DNA from: Symbiodinium sp. CCMP2592
Lineage: Eukaryota; Sar; Dinophyceae; Suessiales; Symbiodiniaceae
Reading direction: 5' to 3'
NCBI GenBank assembly: GCA_905221615.1
Contig: CAJNDT010000321.1
Location: forward strand, 179,152-243,151
DNA: 64,000 nucleotides
Below the pieces are notes generated by a model that was not told the origin of the DNA, made no database searches, and was given only the letters and a program-made list of their open reading frames with translations. The translations under genes were made by a program, and so were the position numbers. Shown here in pieces: positions 57,701 through 60,700 of the stretch (its first letter is position 1; the number at the start of each line of letters is the position of its first letter).

Positions 57701-60700
57701 GTTCTGAAACTTCCATACCATCACCACTTCTGCTTTGTGATTGTTACCTTGGTGGTTTTTGAAAATCGGGTTTTTGCACTCTGAAGCCCTAAACCTTAAA
57801 CACTTAAGCACAACACAGTGCTCGCTATGAGCATGCATCTCTCTCTCTCTACCTCTCCCTCTCTCTCGCCTTGAAAAAAGCCCCAACAAGAGTTGAGGCA
57901 ATGAAGGAAGAGACTCTGCACCGACAAGAAGACCGCAAAGCCAATACATGTGCAAGTCCTAAACCCTACTATAGAGCCTTAACCCTTGCTCCCATGAAAC
58001 CCTGAGCCTTAAGCTCTAACCCTGAACCCTAAACCTTAAACACCTAGACCCCCAACGCTAGAACCCGAGACCCTTAAACCCTAACTTCCCAAACCCTAAA
58101 CCCCTTTTCCTAAACCCTAAACCCGTCCTAGTAATCCCTGAAAGGATCCCTTAAAGGAACCCGGTTTAGGGTTTAGGGTTTAGGACCTTATAGATCCCTT
58201 TCCAGGAGCCCTAAAGTTCCCTTTACAGGAGCCCTAAACCCCCCCCCCCCCCCCCCCCCCCCCCAGCAAAGCTGAATTCGGCGAGTTTGGTCTTTGGCCT
58301 CCTCCTCTTCACTGCGAAGCATACAGAAGAGGTCTCCGTGGTTTAGGGATTCGAGGGTTTTGGGGTTCCTTTAAATGGGATCTTTGGGGCGCCCATGAAG
58401 GATCCTGTAAGGGCTTAGGGATTCGAGGTTTAGGGTTTAGGGTTGAGGGCGATGGCTGTGTGGGGGTTTAGGGTTTAGGCGTTACGCTTTGGGGCTATGT
58501 AGGGTTTTTGTGGTTGGAGGGTTAGGGCCTGGAATTAAGGTTTTAGGGTATAAGGGTGTTAGAGTTTGTAGACCCCAAGCCCTAAATTGCATACGGTTCG
58601 GGCTCGGCAGGGCCGGGCTGGCCATGTGTAGCTGCTTCCTTCTTGAGTGGTCAGGGTTTAAGGTGTAGGGTAATGATTAGTGTTTAGATTTTCCGGAGAG
58701 CCCCAATACTCCTTAATTAACGACAATTCCTGAAACCAAAAAGGTGGTTTAGCAGTATGCTTGAACTTACCTTTGGTTAGTAGGGAATGGAGGAATGGTA
58801 GTAATAGTAGTTATAATTGTACCCCATTCCTCCATTCCCTACTAACCAAAGGCAAGTGAAGGTGTACCTATAGTCTCCATTGTAGTTCCTTTTTGGGGTT
58901 ACCTTTTAGGATCCTTAATAATGCCTTAATCTAAATTGGTTAAACCAAAAGAAGGAACTACAATGGAGACTATAGGTAGTTCATAGCCAAGGGCTCAGGG
59001 CCCCTCTGGTTTCTCCCCAAGTGCTTCTGTTGATGATATAAATCCTGCATTACCTTAAGGACCCTAGACTATGGAAATCACGGTGCATTCCTTATTATGG
59101 GTGTTGCAGGATTTATATCATCAACCGTTTGAGGAGACCGAGACGTGAAAGTTCCTTCTTCAAGGGATGCTTCTTGAGCGGCTAAGGTGCCGGGCTCTGT
59201 CCAATCTAGGGGCCTTCATAATCACCCATACTATTTTGGAAGTTCCTTCTTTAGTATCCCAAAGCCCTATTCTAATTCTTAAGGCCCCTATAGCACCTAT
59301 ATTATATAATATGCGTGGTTGTCAAAATTATGGCCCCTTTTTGCATACCCTAAATATTAGGTGCCGTGTTATAATAAGGACCCAAAAAGGGACCCTAGTT
59401 TTGACAACCGCCTTTTGGGAGTTTCCGAAAATAAGGGACCCTAATATAGCACCCTAAATAATAGGATCCTTTTAAAAAGGGACCCCAAAATAAGGTACCC
59501 CTAATCTTCGGAAACCCCCATATGTTTCTAAGAAGGATCGCCCTGGCTGTGGGTTTCGGGGCTTCGGCAGCCCATCCACCCCTACGCTCCAACCCCCCCC
59601 CTCAAGGCCAACCTCTGAGAACAAAAACCACCGAAACCTACGGTTGATGATATAAATCCTGCATGACCCATAACAAGTAATATACCATAATTCCCACAGT
59701 TTAGGGTCCTTAAGGTAATGCAGGATTTACATCATCAATAGCAGTATAAATCCTGCATTACCTTAAGGACCCTAAACTATGGGATTTATGGTATGTTGCT
59801 TATTATGGGTCATGCAGGATTTATATCATCAACCGTAGGTTGAGGGCTCCAAGTGTTTTCAAGCTTCCAGAAACCTAGGAAACCAGCTCTTTCCAGCATC
59901 GAAAGTTTCGAAACCGCGAAACGCAAACCCCAACTAGGAGAAGTTTCAAAAGCAACGGGAGAGAAGGCCGTCACACCCTATGCCGCCGCAACCTTACACC
60001 CTAAAACCCCGAAGACCCTGAACCGTAGCATCCAAACCCTTACCCCTTAACCCTAAACCCTGCAAGCCCTACACCCCTAAACCCTAGACCCCTAAACCCC
60101 ACACCCCAAACCCCTAAACCCCTGAGCGCCCAAAATAAAGCACCCAACAGCAGCTACCAACTTTCGGAGGGAAGCCTGGGCTTGGATTTCGGGCCTTCAT
60201 CGCCCCTGAGCCGCCGGGTCGCCATTTCGCCGGCTGTGGGGAGAGGGGGCGGGCGGCCTTGCTTGGTCTAGGATTTAGCATTTAGATTTAAGGGTTTAGG
60301 TTTTAGGGTCAAGGGTTTAGGGTAATTATCGTAAGGGCCTTAATAATTAGAGCGCCTTTTGAAAAGCCCTAAGATTTCAGCCCATCAAGAAGAACTAAAC
60401 AACAATTGTAAGTCTTTGTTCGCAACCGCGGCCCAAAGAGTAGACTTCTGGAAGTCTGTGCGCTGAATGATCTTGGGGATCCGAATCAAAGAGAAGCCCT
60501 GACCTTAAAACCCACACCCGAAAACAGCCAAAAATTGCAAGGGCACGGCTCGAGCCCTAATTCTCAAATCCAAAAGAACATTAGCCGACGAAGCAGCACC
60601 TGTACATGAACTATTGAATCCGACACCACCTAAATCAAACGAGTTTCAGTTAGGGTGCTTCTTAGCTCCTAAGGTTATCTCATGTCCGTGACCATCATTG

